A stretch of 64,000 bases of DNA from Eublepharis macularius (Eukaryota > Chordata > Lepidosauria > Squamata > Eublepharidae). Shown piece after piece: positions 19,847-42,700 of this stretch. The DNA is taken from contig NC_072801.1 of NCBI RefSeq assembly GCF_028583425.1, positions 62,635,766-62,699,765 on the forward strand, read 5' to 3'. A model generated the notes under the pieces. It saw only the letters and a program-made list of their open reading frames with translations, had not been told where the DNA came from and searched no databases. The position numbers were made by a program, and so were the translations under genes. Numbering within the stretch: position 1 is the first letter of the stretch; every line of letters begins with the position of its first letter.

Positions 19847-22129
19847 GGGTCTTTTGTAGGGAAAAAGAAAGGCAGAAAAAGATATGGAACTGATGAAGCT
19901 GCCCTCCATTTCCCAGAGCTGGGGAGGAAGAGGACCCCTCCCCCGGCAAACAACAAAGGACTGGAATAGGACTGAAGGAAAGTTTTCAGCCATTAGAACC
20001 ATGATTGAAAATGAGGGGAGGGAGAAAGACTGGGCTGTATCCCATGGAACATTTCTGCTCTTGTGCAAGCGGGAACACAAGACAGTCACTGCAAGTAGTC
20101 TTTGCAAGCTAAGTCAACTTTGACTGTCTCCCGTCTTGTATTTCCACTCATACAAGACATAGCAAATTTCAATACCCCCCCCCCGACCTTCTTTGATCAA
20201 ATCATACAGCATCTCCAAATTAGACTGTAATGACAGCATCCAATAACCTTGAGATTTTGTACAGAGAAACACTAACTGGAAATGAAAAAAAAATGTACTG
20301 GGTCTCCCAGTACCTTTTGTGCAATGCCTTGCGTAAACTGAAGTGTGTTAAGTCAAACTTCGCTCCTGCTATGGCATGACAGGACCCAGCCCGCTCTTTG
20401 CAGTTCCCTATGTCCCTCCCCCTTATCTTTTTTTTGACAGGGAGATAAACCACCCACCTTTCCCGGTACTGGATCCCTAGGAGCGCTTGGCTTTTCAGTC
20501 CTTTCCAGCCTCCTCTGCTGTATCCTGGTTCTTTGCAATAGCCTGTGCTGACAGAAAATGTGGGCTACCAGCTACAGGAAGTTACAAAAGAAGACTTTGT
20601 TCTTCTCGGGGAAGGGAGCCAGTGAGGTAAAATCAAGGTCACGTCTCTCTATGGACAGCTCTTCCAGCCTCCATCATACCAAAAACCAGGCATACACCCA
20701 AGCTCTGAGATCACAACACTCTATCCACCTCTTACCTCAAGCTGCTCCTTCCCATCTCTATGTAATCATTGAATGATCACATTGTTCAAAATTGTTTATC
20801 TCAGAAATTTGCTATTTTTTCCCCTTAAGTGGGAGAGAATGCATGCTGCCTTCTGAACAAGAAAGCCTTGGCTCTCCGGCTGCCCCCTACCTTGTCTCGT
20901 CCTTTCCAGGAAGATGGTGTTCTCCCCCCCCACTCTTCTTTAGTTTCTCCAGACACCTTTCCCAGACAATGCAGGAGTTGGTTTCCATTGCTAGGCTAGC
21001 CCACCATACAAGCAGGAACTCCAGCAAGAGTGGCTCCTTTTCTTTTGACAGGAGGTTTTATGTACCCATAATGAAGATTTGGTATATCCTTCTGCATATA
21101 AGAGTAATGCATGTTTAAGGGTGGCAACTCTGCTCCCTTATCTGGTGCCCAAACTCTCCCATATCCTGGGACTCTGTCTTCTAACATAAAACCCATCTCT
21201 CTTCTTCCAACATGACTGCAAATATTAGCTCCTCAGTCTGTCTAAATAGGTTGCCACATGAACACACACCCCTTCCAAAAAAAACCCCAAACCTATACAG
21301 GCCTGCTCTTGTACCTTTACCAGTGGCTTGATAAACAGAATTTAGCTAGTGAATCTGCTGAAAGTACAAAGATAAATATGATCACCCACTAAATATATTC
21401 AGATCCAACTGGAGTGAAAAGCAGAGGAGCAGGGACCAGTAACAAAGTTGGCAACCGCCAACCTAACTTACTGGCACTCCTCTTCCAGGGGATTCTCATC
21501 TCTTTCTTTCCCCTATTTGGGCTATAAACGACTGACGTAGGCTAATAAACCACGACAGAGTGATTGCCGCGGAGAGGATTTCTGTTACCACCCGATGCCA
21601 ACTCAAACACAATGAAGCAGATTTTCAATAGGAATTCAGCTGAAAATTCAGCTGTTGTGTAACCAAGCAATAAGAGATTAAGTAACATACAAGCATGCGT
21701 AAAAACATCCCACTGATGCTGCTGGACCAGTCTAGTTTACTCACCTCCCTCCCTCCAGTCTCTTACACCCACTCCCCTATCAGAAGACACAGGAGTTCTG
21801 CCCCCCTCCCCGCATTCTCCCTTCTTTTTCTAATTATTCTACAGGTGCCTCCCCTCCCCTCCCTCCAGTGTGGAGATGCAGCAATAGGAAAAGCTGGATT
21901 TCTGCCTGTTTTGCTAAAGCCAAAAGAGCTCTGATGGGGGGAGGGTGGAATTAGCCCTCCCGGCTGTCCAGTTTATCTTGCTAGATCACTTATTCTGGCT
22001 TTTATATTCATTGAGAACGACTGCTCTTCCCTTCCCTCCTTCTCCCCCCACACCACAACCTGGCTCGCTCACTGCCCCCCTCCTTTTTAACCCACTGAGT
22101 CCCCTTCTCAACTAAATAATCATTATATT

Positions 22130-22330
22130 CAGGGCTTTTGAGGGTTCAGAGTACATCCTATACATTATTCTGCAATCCTTACAACAACCCTACAAGGTAT
22201 TACTATTCCCACAAGGGGAGGGGGGTGACGCATAGAGTTGCCTATGGTGATCCAGTGAGTTGAAGTAGAGAGGCACAATTTGAACCCATGACTTTCAGGT
22301 GCACAGCTCAGCCACAGCACATAATATGCT
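22130..22330 (-). repeat. SINE/MIR-like remnant
   Basis: Degenerate reverse copy with 'cttacaacaaccctacaagg' and 'gaacccatgactttcaggtg'. The head is weak. Confidence 0.4.
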
Positions 22331-24052
22331 ACTCTGGCATCTGTTTAGCCATGCTGTTTCCCAGCCTTTCTCTGCTCTCAAACTAATAAACCTCAATTCC
22401 CTCCCGAGAAGCGAGAAATCGTGGCTCTCAGCCCTTCCCTTCTCATAACCTACTAAATTTCACTTCATTCCCAAGGGACCCAGGAGTCCTGATTTTGCGA
22501 TAACCAATCCAATGAAGGCAGCACTGGGCGGGACTTCCCTTTGAATAAACTTCCAAGCTTTGCCTTCTTACTAGGGAACCTCAGCCTTAAGGTGGCACGG
22601 CAGAGATGCTCTTGGATCTTGGTGTCCAGCAGGATTGCCAACTGGCTAGGAATGTCATTGGTCAGGCCAAAATGCTACCCTCGTGGCCTGATGCCCAAAT
22701 TAAGGTATGCAAAGTGGGCTGGGGGATTGGGAATGGCTAAACTAGGCCAAGCCATCTGGAGTCAGACATCATTATAGGTTTGGAAAAGAAATCCAGTAAT
22801 TATGAGAAGCTTGCCACTCAAGAGTTCGCAACAATATGTGAAATTCACAGCCCAGAACTCGCTTTGGCATCTCTGGGTTCTAGCAACCTGATACAGGTGA
22901 ACTTATTCCTGGGGAAAGCCTCTATTAGTCTCCTCCACCTCCCCTCCCCTCCCCTCATCATGCTGGTTTTTAACCTATTGCCCCACAGCCTCTGGTCTTC
23001 TTGCCTCTCGGCATCCCTATTTTACCCATTTTCAATCCCAGCCAAACAGACAGTTTCCCTTCCCTCAATACAACTCCATACATTCCGCTGCCCAAAGCTG
23101 TGTTCTCCTGAACTGCAGCTATGCTGGGCAACATCGCATTAACTCACCAGCATCTGAGAGGCTTCACTACCCCAACTGCAATCAAATAAAAAGATTAAGC
23201 CGCCAACGGCAGTCAACGTCTTCCCTTTCAGGACATGCAAGCAGTTGTGACAAAAGGCCAGAATCCTCCTTTCTGAGGCCAAGCTCAGGGGCTTGGGGGA
23301 TCTCACATCTGGATATGCCAGATACCCTCTCACTGAGAAGGTACTTGTTGGGAGGGGGCCAGCTTTCCGCCTCCTCCTGTCCCTACTATAATCCCATATT
23401 GAAGAATACAGGATCTGGAGCAACCCCTGTAGATTGCCAGGCAACCACTGACCCCGCTAAAGTTCCCATATAAACAGAAGTGGCATGGAAGTGCCTCTGT
23501 GGTTGCCTAGCAACCCCCCTAATGCCTCCTCTGGATCTCCACTCTCTCCCAAAGCAAACATTGGGCCTCAGACCCAGCTTCTGACTTTCCTCCTGAATCG
23601 ATTGATCTGGAATAAATATCACTCCTTCCAAGCCACATTTGAGTGGCCTCTACAGTTTTTAATCTCCACTCTCCATGGAAACATATACAGGAAATGCAAC
23701 CTTTTGTTTGTCTTGTTCACAACACGAGTCCTGTAAAGCATTCACATTTGTAGCGTGAAGTGGTCTTGGACTTGGGTTCAGATCTCTTTCCTGCCATGGA
23801 TTTTCTGTGTGACTTTGGTCAAGTAACTCCTTTTCAGCCATTCAGATTGATGGATTGTGGGGGAGGGAGTAGGCCAGGCTTTTGGGATAGCATCACTTTA
23901 TGCCATAATATAACTTTTTTATTAAAAACAATTCACTATGTGTATGAACATTCAACCCGTAAGTGATGTAACAGGGCTGGAGAGGGGCAGGGAAACATGG
24001 GCAGTTCTCTTATTCCAGATGAGCTGTTTGTCCCCCCCCCCTCCTTAACCAG

Positions 24053-24317
24053 AAGAGCCAGTTTGGTGTAATGGTTAAGAGCAGAAGAACTCTAATTTGG
24101 AGAACTGGGTTTGATTCCCCACTCTACCGCTTGAAGCCAGCAGGGTGACCCATAGGTCAGTCACAGCTTCTCGGAGCTCTCAGCCCCACCAACCTCACAG
24201 GGTGATTGTTGTGAGAATAATAATAACACACTTTGTAAACTGCTCTGAGTGTGGCATGAAGTTGTCCTGAAGGGTAGTATATAAATTGAATGTTGTTGTT
24301 GTTGTTGTTGTTGTTAA
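24053..24317 (+). repeat. tRNA-derived SINE ending in (TTG)n
   Basis: Full-length forward SINE: tRNA-like head 'gtgtaatggttaagagcag', a box-B-like 'gggtttgattccccactct', the middle 'aacctcacagggtgattgtt' and tail 'gggtagtatataaattgaat' followed by about nine TTG/GTT units. Confidence 0.8.
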
Positions 24318-24632
24318 GGCACAGTATGGCCTCTCAGAAAAGGCTTTGCCTTCCACAAGCCCATTTTCTCCCCCTGATGTTACCACTGATCTAATTGCTA
24401 ATAGAATAATCTGGGACTGTGTTAGTCACCAAACATAATATTTGCACCTGCTTCTTCTTATGCTTGGTCCTCTGACCAAGGCCATGGATGTTCTTTTGGA
24501 AACAATAGTCTGTCAAGGAAAGTTCACACAAGAAATCTTATTTTTGCCCCAGCATGATTGTATACACGGGTGTACGACCACCTTGAGGAACATCAGTGCC
24601 CTGGTTAGCAACTAGTTTTCTATCTAAGAGAT

Positions 24633-24835
24633 TTTTATTGCACCTTTCCTCCATAGAGCTTAGAATGACATCCCTGACTCTTCCTTCCTCATTTTATCCA
24701 CAAAACAATCCTGTGAGGTAGGTTAGGCTGAGAGTGTGTGACAGACCCACTTAGGTCATCCAGCCAGTTTCATTGAAGTGGGAGGATCTGAACCTGGATC
24801 TCCCAGATCCTAGTTTAACCACTACACCTCACAGT
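24633..24835 (-). repeat. tRNA-derived SINE
   Basis: Reverse copy with 'acaatcctgtgaggtaggtt', 'aggctgagagtgtgtgacag' and head 'ctagtttaaccactacacct'. Confidence 0.7.
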
Positions 24836-25306
24836 AAGATATTCTAAAAATTCATCTTTTTGAATTCTGAAAGAGCCACTTCGAGAAACAGCAAGCAGGG
24901 ACTTTTAACAAGGATCTCCTTAAATGGCCTCAGGCAATTTCTGTGGCTGCAGACCCCATTCACCACACTTTCCCCCCACCTCCAAGCTGTTAACTGGGGG
25001 AAGCGCCCTTTCTCAGGATTGAATCTGACCTCTAGTCACTGATCCCTGTTAGTGTGAATTAGATGATACAGAGAGATCAATTCCTGTGACCACAGCGGCT
25101 GAGGAAGGGCAGTGCTTTTGCAATCTTTGAAATTCTTCTGGGAGAATTTGTACGTATAAAAGCCTAGTCCATACTTCCTCCATGCCCAGCAATTGTGGGC
25201 AAATGCCTATGGCGGAAGAGGCTTAGCAAAGGTCACCTGGCAAGTCTATGAACTGATCTTTTGATACAAGGCATCCTGTGATGAGCCAGAGGTAAATCCT
25301 TTTGGG

Positions 25307-25486
25307 GGAAGAGCAAGAATCAAGTTCAGTGGCGCCTTAGAGAGTCCAACTAGATTTCCAGGCTATGAGCTTTTGAGCATCAAAGCTCCCTCCATACCCT
25401 GGAAATCTAGTTGGTCTCAGGTGCAACTGGACTCGAATCTTGCTTTTCTACTGTAGACTGACACAGCTACCCACCTGAAGCTCCCT
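25307..25486. repeat. Fold-back family C copy
   Basis: Near-palindromic dispersed repeat. 'ccaactagatttccaggcta' on the left is mirrored by 'accctggaaatctagttgg' in the middle. The flanks match 'gactgacacagctacccacc', seen again at 25.8 and 28.9 kb. Confidence 0.65.
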
Positions 25487-25539
25487 TTTTGGGGAGAGTC
25501 TCTCTCAGCAGCAGATTTGGAGACTGCTGCCATTGCTGC

Positions 25540-25826
25540 CAAAGAGCAAGATCCAGGTCCAATTGCACCCTAAAGACCAGCTAGATTTCCTAGGTATGAG
25601 CTTTCAAAAGTCAAAGCTTTGGCTCTCAAAAGCTCATACCTTGGAAATCTAGTTCCAGGTGCATAGACGTATTGGCCTGTAGTAGAAAAGCAGGATTCAG
25701 GTCGGTCCAGTCTTTAAGATACTACTGGACCCTAATCTTGCTTTTGGAAATCTAGTTGGGGTTTAAGGTGCTCTTGGACCCGGATCTTGCTCTTCCACTG
25801 CAGACCAGCACCGCTACCCACCTGAA
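25540..25826. repeat. Fold-back family C, two fused copies
   Basis: Arm sequences occur more than twice: 'agctagatttcctaggtatg', 'taccttggaaatctagttcc' and 'ttggaaatctagttggggtt'. The end reads 'gcagaccagcaccgctaccc'. This is best read as one copy inserted beside or into another. Confidence 0.6.
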
Positions 25827-25859
25827 AATACCATTGCTGCCAATCCACCTTAAAACATC

Positions 25860-26260
25860 CCCCCCCCCTCCCTCAATTGCATCTCTCTGGGTCCCTTGGG
25901 AGTGGGGAAGGGAAAGAGAGAGAGAGTGAGAGAGATCTGTGCATTTTAGAAGGGGGGAGGAAGGAGGGGGAAAGGGAAGGCTGTGCGAGAGACGCAGGGA
26001 AGAAGAAGGGATAGGGAAAGCCGTCAAGGGAAGAGTGAGAGCGGGAGGGAGGGAGAAGGAGGGAGGGACCGGGCGAGAGGGAAGGTGGAAGAGTCGGGGA
26101 AAGAGTGAAAGAAAGAGAGGGAGAGTAGAGGAGCACGGGGGGTGAAATAGGACAGCCAGAGAAGGTGGGCAGGGAAGGGGGGACAGCCAGGTGAAGCAGG
26201 GAAGGACAGAGAGAAGGCGGAAGCCCCGCTGGAGGAGAAATAGGGAGCGGAGAGAGAAAA
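25860..26260 (+). other. Polypurine (GA-rich) tract upstream of CA11
   Basis: About 400 bp in which the + strand is mostly G and A, in runs such as gagagagagagtgagagaga and gaaggagggagggacc. It directly precedes the CpG-rich promoter. Such tracts can form triplex DNA and bind GAGA-type factors; a role here is inference. Confidence 0.7.
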
Positions 26261-26800
26261 GGGGGCAGTGAGCCGAGGAGCAGGGGCGACGGGGCAGAGC
26301 AAGCGGACGGGCAAGAAGTTGAGCCAGGCACTCCCCAGCTCTCCCCCTCCGATCGCCGGCCGCCTCTCCCCTCCCCCGGCGTCCTGCCACACAACCCACG
26401 CGGCAGGGAGTCCCGCCGCTCCTCAGCCCTCCCCCGGGCAGAAGGAGGGGCCGGAGGATGCCCAGCCCCGAGCAGTGACCTCCCACCTGGCTGCCCCCTC
26501 GGCCCCGCGCTCTCCCCCCTCCGTCTTCCCGATCGTGCGAGAGGAGGGGCGCGGGGTATCCCCTGGAGAGGGGGCGGGAGCGAGATGGAGGGCTGCAAGG
26601 AGACTTAGGCGGGCGGGAGGGGGCGATCGGACGCGATGGAGAGGGCGCCGGGCTGGCAAGGGCCATAGGGGGCACGGGGGGGGGCATCGGTAGGTTTCGG
26701 CGGAGCACGCGTGGATCGGCGTCTCCAGAGGCTGCGAACCGGGATGCTGAGGAGGGGGCACCTCCGGCTCTGAAGCACCCCCCCAACCCTCCACACCGCG

Positions 26801-36703
<9,903 letters not shown>

Positions 36704-37974
36704 AGAGGCCCCATTGGAGCCAGTTTTGTCCTATTGAATGTTCAAGGGTGTCTGTCGCTCCCTCCAGATTCAGTCTCTTACTGGGGAAGCTACAGTCTCC
36801 TACCATTGGGTAGCACGTGAAGGGGAATAATATGACATGCCTGCAAACCACATTGGACTGTTTGCATTAGAAGGGTTTGGAATATCCCTTCTTCCCCTAT
36901 TTTGCTTCCAGAGATTTTTTTTTAAAAAATTGAGGCAAGCTCTATTTAATAGCAGAATATAGTGTAACCCAATTTAAAGGCCACCTTTAAAAGGGAATAG
37001 GGCCTCCAGGAGCTTGTGAATGGAGAATTTTGCCCTTTGACATTGCTTCCCTGTAATCCCCAAAGCAAATACTTCTGTTTGGACATCAGATATACCCTAA
37101 ATCTCTGCACACCCCAAATGTTATGGTGAGAGAAAGTGCCCCAAATGTTGCACAGGTCAACTAGGTCATATTTGTCAGTGGGATACATGCAGGCCTGTAC
37201 CTTCCCCCCAAACTTCAGTGTATTTGGTGGGACAAAGAAACAGAGTTCTGTCTTCATGGTGTCTGAATGCATACCAAGGTATTTGTAGGATGTTATGTGA
37301 ATCTCGGAAGCCATGGAGCACAAGGCTGCACCTCAAAAGGTAAATGGCCCAAATAACATAAGGACTGCAGAAAGTTTAGTGGCAGAGATGGGGGAGAAGG
37401 AAAACATATGAAAGACACCCAGGAATGACCCCACAAATTCTCATCCTCTCTCACGACTTCTTGGGAGAATACTTGAAACTTCACCCACTTTATGTGTGAA
37501 CTTAGGAGAGTGTAGCGTAGAAAAGACAAACAGAAACCCACCCTAAATTCTCATCACAGCATAGCCTGAGACGTTTGGGGGCAGGGTGAAAGGACAGAGA
37601 TACACAGGAATTTGACCATAATTTCTGAAAGGCCTTCAGAAACCTTAACTGGGAAGCAGGGGAGGGAAGAATTTTGTTGCCAAAATAATCCAACTTTTGA
37701 ATAAGGATGAATATTATTAATTAAAAAGATAATTTTCAAAACGAGTTTTGAGTTGCTTGGAGTATTTCTTTAACTCATTCAGGGCCAAACTGGACTTTAA
37801 TGCAGTAAACTGATCCTACTGAATTCAGGTAAAGCAGAGGTGTGGGAGGGACAATTAAAAACACAGCACTAAGAAGAGGGTACCTGAATCTTTCCCTCAC
37901 CTGCACTTCCCCCTCGCATAAAAACCCCTTGCTTCCCCCTCGCAATTTTGCCTTCAGCGGGCAGTGAAGCCATC

Positions 37975-37980
37975 AATAAA
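37975..37980 (+). terminator. CA11: Candidate CA11 polyadenylation signal
   Basis: First canonical AATAAA on the + strand after the CA11 stop, about 1.27 kb downstream. Non-canonical signals closer to the stop cannot be excluded. Confidence 0.4.
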
Positions 37981-39001
37981 AGGTTCATACACTGATCAAC
38001 ACTTGTCCAGCCATATTCCCTCCATCCCAACAGAGAATCAACTGCATCGGAGTTCCAAGGGAAAACTGGGTTTATTTGGGAATGTTTGATACAGATATAA
38101 GGGCCGGAGGGTAGCTCATATTTGGAGCACATGTTTGGCATCCTAATGGTCCAAAAGTTTAAAATGATTTGGTCTACCTTGGAGAGCCACTAGCAGTGGC
38201 CATAGAGAGCAGTGACCTTAGTAGTCAAAGGCAATTTGATATGGAAGACCAACCACACTTCTTGTTCTCAAGCTTCAGCAGGTCTTCTCAAGGGAAGAAT
38301 ATGGCCAAGGGTTCCCCAGGTTTCGGTAGAAATCATTACAATGTTCAAAGCTGTGTGGATGTAATAAACTGAGTGGGATTTGTGTGAATGGAACCTGGAT
38401 CTAATTGGGAGAAGGTTGTCAAAAATGGAGGTATTACTGCCCTCTGGTGGGGAAAAAAAGTCTCAAAATCAATTTGGTTCTCCCTAACCAAATTGGAATT
38501 CCTCTCCTCTGGAAGGAGAGGAATTCTGTGAACGAGATACACAGAGTGGTTGGCATTGTCAGCCATAGCAGAGGCAACACAGAAAAGTGCTGAAAGTCCT
38601 ATTGAGGGTAAACAGAACATGAGGTGTGGTGGGAGAGGTGGAAGTCAAGGGGGCCTGCCCTGCCGTGGTATGTGGGCTTCCTACTGTGCCACAGAATTAT
38701 AGACGTTCGCTAAAGTTCTGTTTCTCTCCTTAGGCCTCTCGTCATCTCCAATCCCTTTCAGACACTGAACCCACTATTAACCCCAACCTGCAACATAGAC
38801 GCACTTTAAATTTTTTAACATACATGTGTTCTGCTTCTCCAGGGTACATCTCCAACTGCTGACACACTCTGATTTAATTAATGCCTTCTCCCTAGAGAAC
38901 CCTGGGAATTGTAGTTCATTGAGGGGGAAGGTAGAGACAGATCTCCAATATAATTCTTACCGTTAAACTAGACATGATAAGGGGAGGACAATCTACACGC
39001 A

Positions 39002-39007
39002 TTTATT
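39002..39007 (-). terminator. SULT2B1: Candidate polyadenylation signal for SULT2 copy 2
   Basis: AATAAA on the - strand, about 610 nt beyond the stop codon at 39614. Confidence 0.4.
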
Positions 39008-39613
39008 CACGTTGTCCTTTCATGAGTAAAGCAAGAGGAGTTCGAGTGCCAGTGTCTTAAGCATTTTTCTCCCAGTCCATCTCTGATACCAAATGTGATG
39101 TGCCCTGGAAGAAAAATGCGAGTTTGGCCCTCAGCCCCTGGATCGAACAAATGGCGTTTGAGAGAAGGAGCCATGCCAGTTAAAACTAGCATAGAATCCA
39201 TATAAACTAGTAGTGCAGAAACACTCTCACACTTTTCTCCTCTCCAGCTGTCTACTTTTCTCTTTTAAAAAAAAAGTGAACACGCTGCCATTAGGGTGTC
39301 AGGATGTGACCTGCTGACAGATTCCTACCCACTAGCCAAAAACCAATGCCTTAAACCATTGAATGGGGCCTTCTGTGTCAGCCAGGCCTGCTCTGGAATC
39401 TATTCCACTACATCCTGCTCATCTTCTAGAACCTTACCTCCCTGTTCTTACCCACTAAATCCCATTTTCTTTCATGCCATCCAGGAGTCCCAGCTTCTGC
39501 TTCTCCCACCCCAGTTGTTCCCATGAATCTACTGCACGTTACTCTAACTGTTGGTGTCCCATTCAGTTACGATTCAGTCCAATGAGGGAGAAGAGCAGAG
39601 GGAGAAGCTGGCT

Positions 39614-39729
39614 TCATTTTTTGTCCCAAGGAAATGTGACATCTAAATCTCGCACACGCTCTTGGTAGATCCGGTCAAAACATTCACTCTGTGCAGCCGT
39701 CAGATGGTTCTTCCAGTCACCAGAGATCC
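39614..39729 (-). CDS. SULT2B1: SULT2 copy 2 coding exon 6
   Basis: Acceptor CTATTTGCAG. It encodes [20 protein letters not shown] through FPWDKK and TGA at 39616-39614. There is no long proline-rich tail such as human SULT2B1 has. Confidence 0.88.
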
Positions 39730-42700
39730 CTGCAAATAGACAGCAAAATTAATACACAAATAGATTCAGAGCAGCCAGAGGGAAGTATTTCTTCATGCAA
39801 CTCATGACTAACCTGCCAGATTGTTCTGCCACAAGCTGTGACAATGGCTGCTGTCCCAGAGTAACAGACACATCCAGGCACGACAGGTCTGCCCGTGCTC
39901 AAAATCAGCTAAAAATGGAACCTCCTTATTCAGAGGCAATCTATTTCTGATTGTCAGATATAGGCGAGATCAACTGAGGTTGCCTTTCTCTACCAAGCCA
40001 TGCTGATGAGCTTACCAAGGATATCTGGCTGATTGGGCATATTGTTGGGCTAGGTGAATTTTTATTTGACCCTGCATAAATTACAGGAGGGCAACAGAAC
40101 CTTCTGGGATTATCATCCACGAAGGGAGGAATATAACACCAATTTATACCAGAAAAGAGTTCTTCTATTAATGTGAACGATGATTCACTGGTCAGTTCGT
40201 GTCTTTGGCTTTTACCCTGGAACACAAGGGCCAGTCAAGCTTCTTCCCCACTTCCCTAGAGCATTTTCCTTCCTTTCTCTGTTTTACCTTCACAACAATC
40301 CAGTAAGGTTGATTATGCCATGAGAGGGTGACTGTCCCAGAGTCACCCAATGAGCTCCAAGGCAGAACAGGGATTTGAATCTAGGCCTCCCAGTCTGACA
40401 CTACTGACCATTGCATTGACACTCCAAAGCAAACAAAATGAATCCAGTCTGGTTTTGCCCCAGATCAGCCTGAGTTGGTGTCTCCAGCTTGGTTCAAAGG
40501 ACCTCATTAACAAGTAACAGCAACGAAGTCCAGTTTTTCAAGGCTTAAGTGAGAAGCAGACTAATCCTTCCCATTTGGAAAAGTCTGCTGCTATAGCAGG
40601 TGGGCAGCAGAAGCTTAGCTCAGCTGCTAGATCAGCCCAGGGTTTCTGCAGCGCTGTGAGGCCAGTGGCTGCCCTGGCCAGTAAATGACACCAGAACAAT
40701 TTTTGTTAAAAAAGGGAAACCATCACCTACACGTAGGAATTCCTGGCTGCAGAGAATAAATGAGCGATATTAGAGAAAGGTCAATGGAAATTAATAATTG
40801 GCCAGCAGGCCAATCTGCAAAAAGCAGAACTTCTGCAACAGAGGAAAGGTGCTCTTGGTTCCCTAGCACTATGCGCATATAGTGCCACTGTCCCCAAACA
40901 AGGGGGAGGGAGGCAAGAGGGTGAGATACAGGTAGGGTTGCTAACAGGCCTGGAGAACAGTGTCCTGTTCCTTTAATAGACATTTAAATGAGCAGCTGAA
41001 GCTGCCAGATCAAGGGATCCAAGTGCAGATTCCCAGCAAGGTGTGTGGTCTGGTCCTTAGCAGAATACCCACAGCTGTCATCCCTCACCCCTGGTGGGTA
41101 GGTCGTCTCCCCCACCCCATTCGGCTATCACCTTTGCGAAGAAAAGCACTTTTCTTATGGTCCATGAAGAAACGTGGTGCACACGAGAAGTTTGACATCT
41201 TATTACTTTTCATGGCTTCGAAGGAGGCGTTTGCCACCACGGCATCAATGGCTGCATCATCTAGATCCTTGCCCAAGAATTGGCTGATACGGGCGACGCT
41301 TCCCCTCAAATCCTGGAGAAGGGAGATGGTCTCGTTACAAAGACTGTACTTTTGACACATGCGCTTTTAAAGCACAACACATTTATACCATAGATCTCCC
41401 CAAGCAAGAGATGCCTTAAAGATGCCTCTAGAGAAACTTGGGAGTTGGCATTGGGGTGCATGCCAAAAATCTTTTGTCGAACATTCCTTACTTCTTTGTA
41501 AAACTATAAATTTTCAAAGTTCTTTCCATGGCCGTTTCCACACAGCTTACCTTATTCTGCAAAATAGCGAAATCTGGCATGAAATCTCGCAAGAAGACGC
41601 TGTTATCGTGTCTTCTCGTGCGATAACAGCATCTTCTCGCGAGATTTCGCTATTTTGCAGAATGAGGTAAGCCGTGTGGAAACGGCCCTTATTTGGGTGC
41701 CATTAGTAATTTAGTAGGTTTCAAATGGGATTAAATCTATATTTCCCTAAGCCTCCATTTCCTCCTCTAAAATAACGCAAAAGCCTTAGCTCCCTGCTCG
41801 CCCTCTCCCTCTCAAGTCCAGTAGGCCACAATTCCCTCCCGGAGAAGTTCAGCCATTGGAGATTCCAGCCCTTTGTTCTCTTGTCTTCCAGCTTTTGGCA
41901 AGATAGTTTTTCAGAGCTTCCTCTACACAGACTAATCGATAATTAAGCACTTCACTAACAAAGTGCTATGGAAATTGTTAACCATCAGTGCTAATATACT
42001 TCCGCAACAGATAGAAAGCTGCTTTCGTTTACACACAGTCAAAGGCAACCTAATTACATTTTTTCCCAAGTTCTAATAACTGAAAATGATATATCTCACT
42101 TGAAGCAATTGCAGCTGGAATCAAGTACATAATCTCATCTATCTTACTATAAACCAAGCTGAACAACACAGACAGAAAAAGCCTTCCATTAACATTTGAA
42201 GAACTAGCTCTGGATTGGGAACAAGGGGACATGCAACCAGGACTATATATGTGAACCCTTGCCGTAGAATCCCAGGTGCGCACCTGTCTGAACATTATTC
42301 TCCTCTTCACACACTTCAATGTCCTTCAAAACCTGACTTTCACAGCTGGTAAAGAGCTGCTGTAGCACAGTGGTTAAGTGGTTGAACTGCAAATCAGCAC
42401 TCTGCTGGTTTGAATCCCACTACTACCACGAGTTAGCTCTCCAGCTGTATTGTGGGGATAATAATAACACTAACTTGTTCACTGTTCTGGGTGGGATGCT
42501 AATTTCTCTAGAAGAGCGGTATGTAAGTGCAGTTATTATAGATACATTCCAGCAGTTACGGCAGGCAAAATGTATCTGCTTTTGCAGATACACTCTTGTG
42601 GAGTGTACAGCTAAAACAACATAACAACAACCTCTTGCAGCTCCTCATATGTTATGAAGAAGAAGTTCTCCTTGTCCTTCAAGTTCATCCAGCCTTTAAC

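Larger units (their letters stand above)
19910..25300. other. Divergent intergenic interval between SULT2 copy 1 and CA11
   Basis: I recognise no gene here. The interval includes possible 5'UTR exons and the promoter of SULT2 copy 1, which I cannot place, plus SINE copies near 22.1, 24.05 and 24.6 kb. Open frames are short and lack family features. Confidence 0.5.
36704..39613. other. Convergent interval: CA11 3'UTR and SULT2 copy 2 3'UTR
   Basis: CA11 and SULT2 copy 2 read toward each other across 2.9 kb. The interval holds the CA11 polyadenylation candidate (37975) and one for SULT2 (39002). A block near 38841-38935 (ccctgggaattgtagttcat) resembles a dispersed lizard repeat. No further gene is visible. 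Confidence 0.55.

Noticed and set aside
19847-19909. Upstream ATG (19909) as the start of SULT2 copy 1
   Set aside because: The intervening codons would be read from a pyrimidine tract ending in AG, which looks like a 5'UTR splice acceptor.
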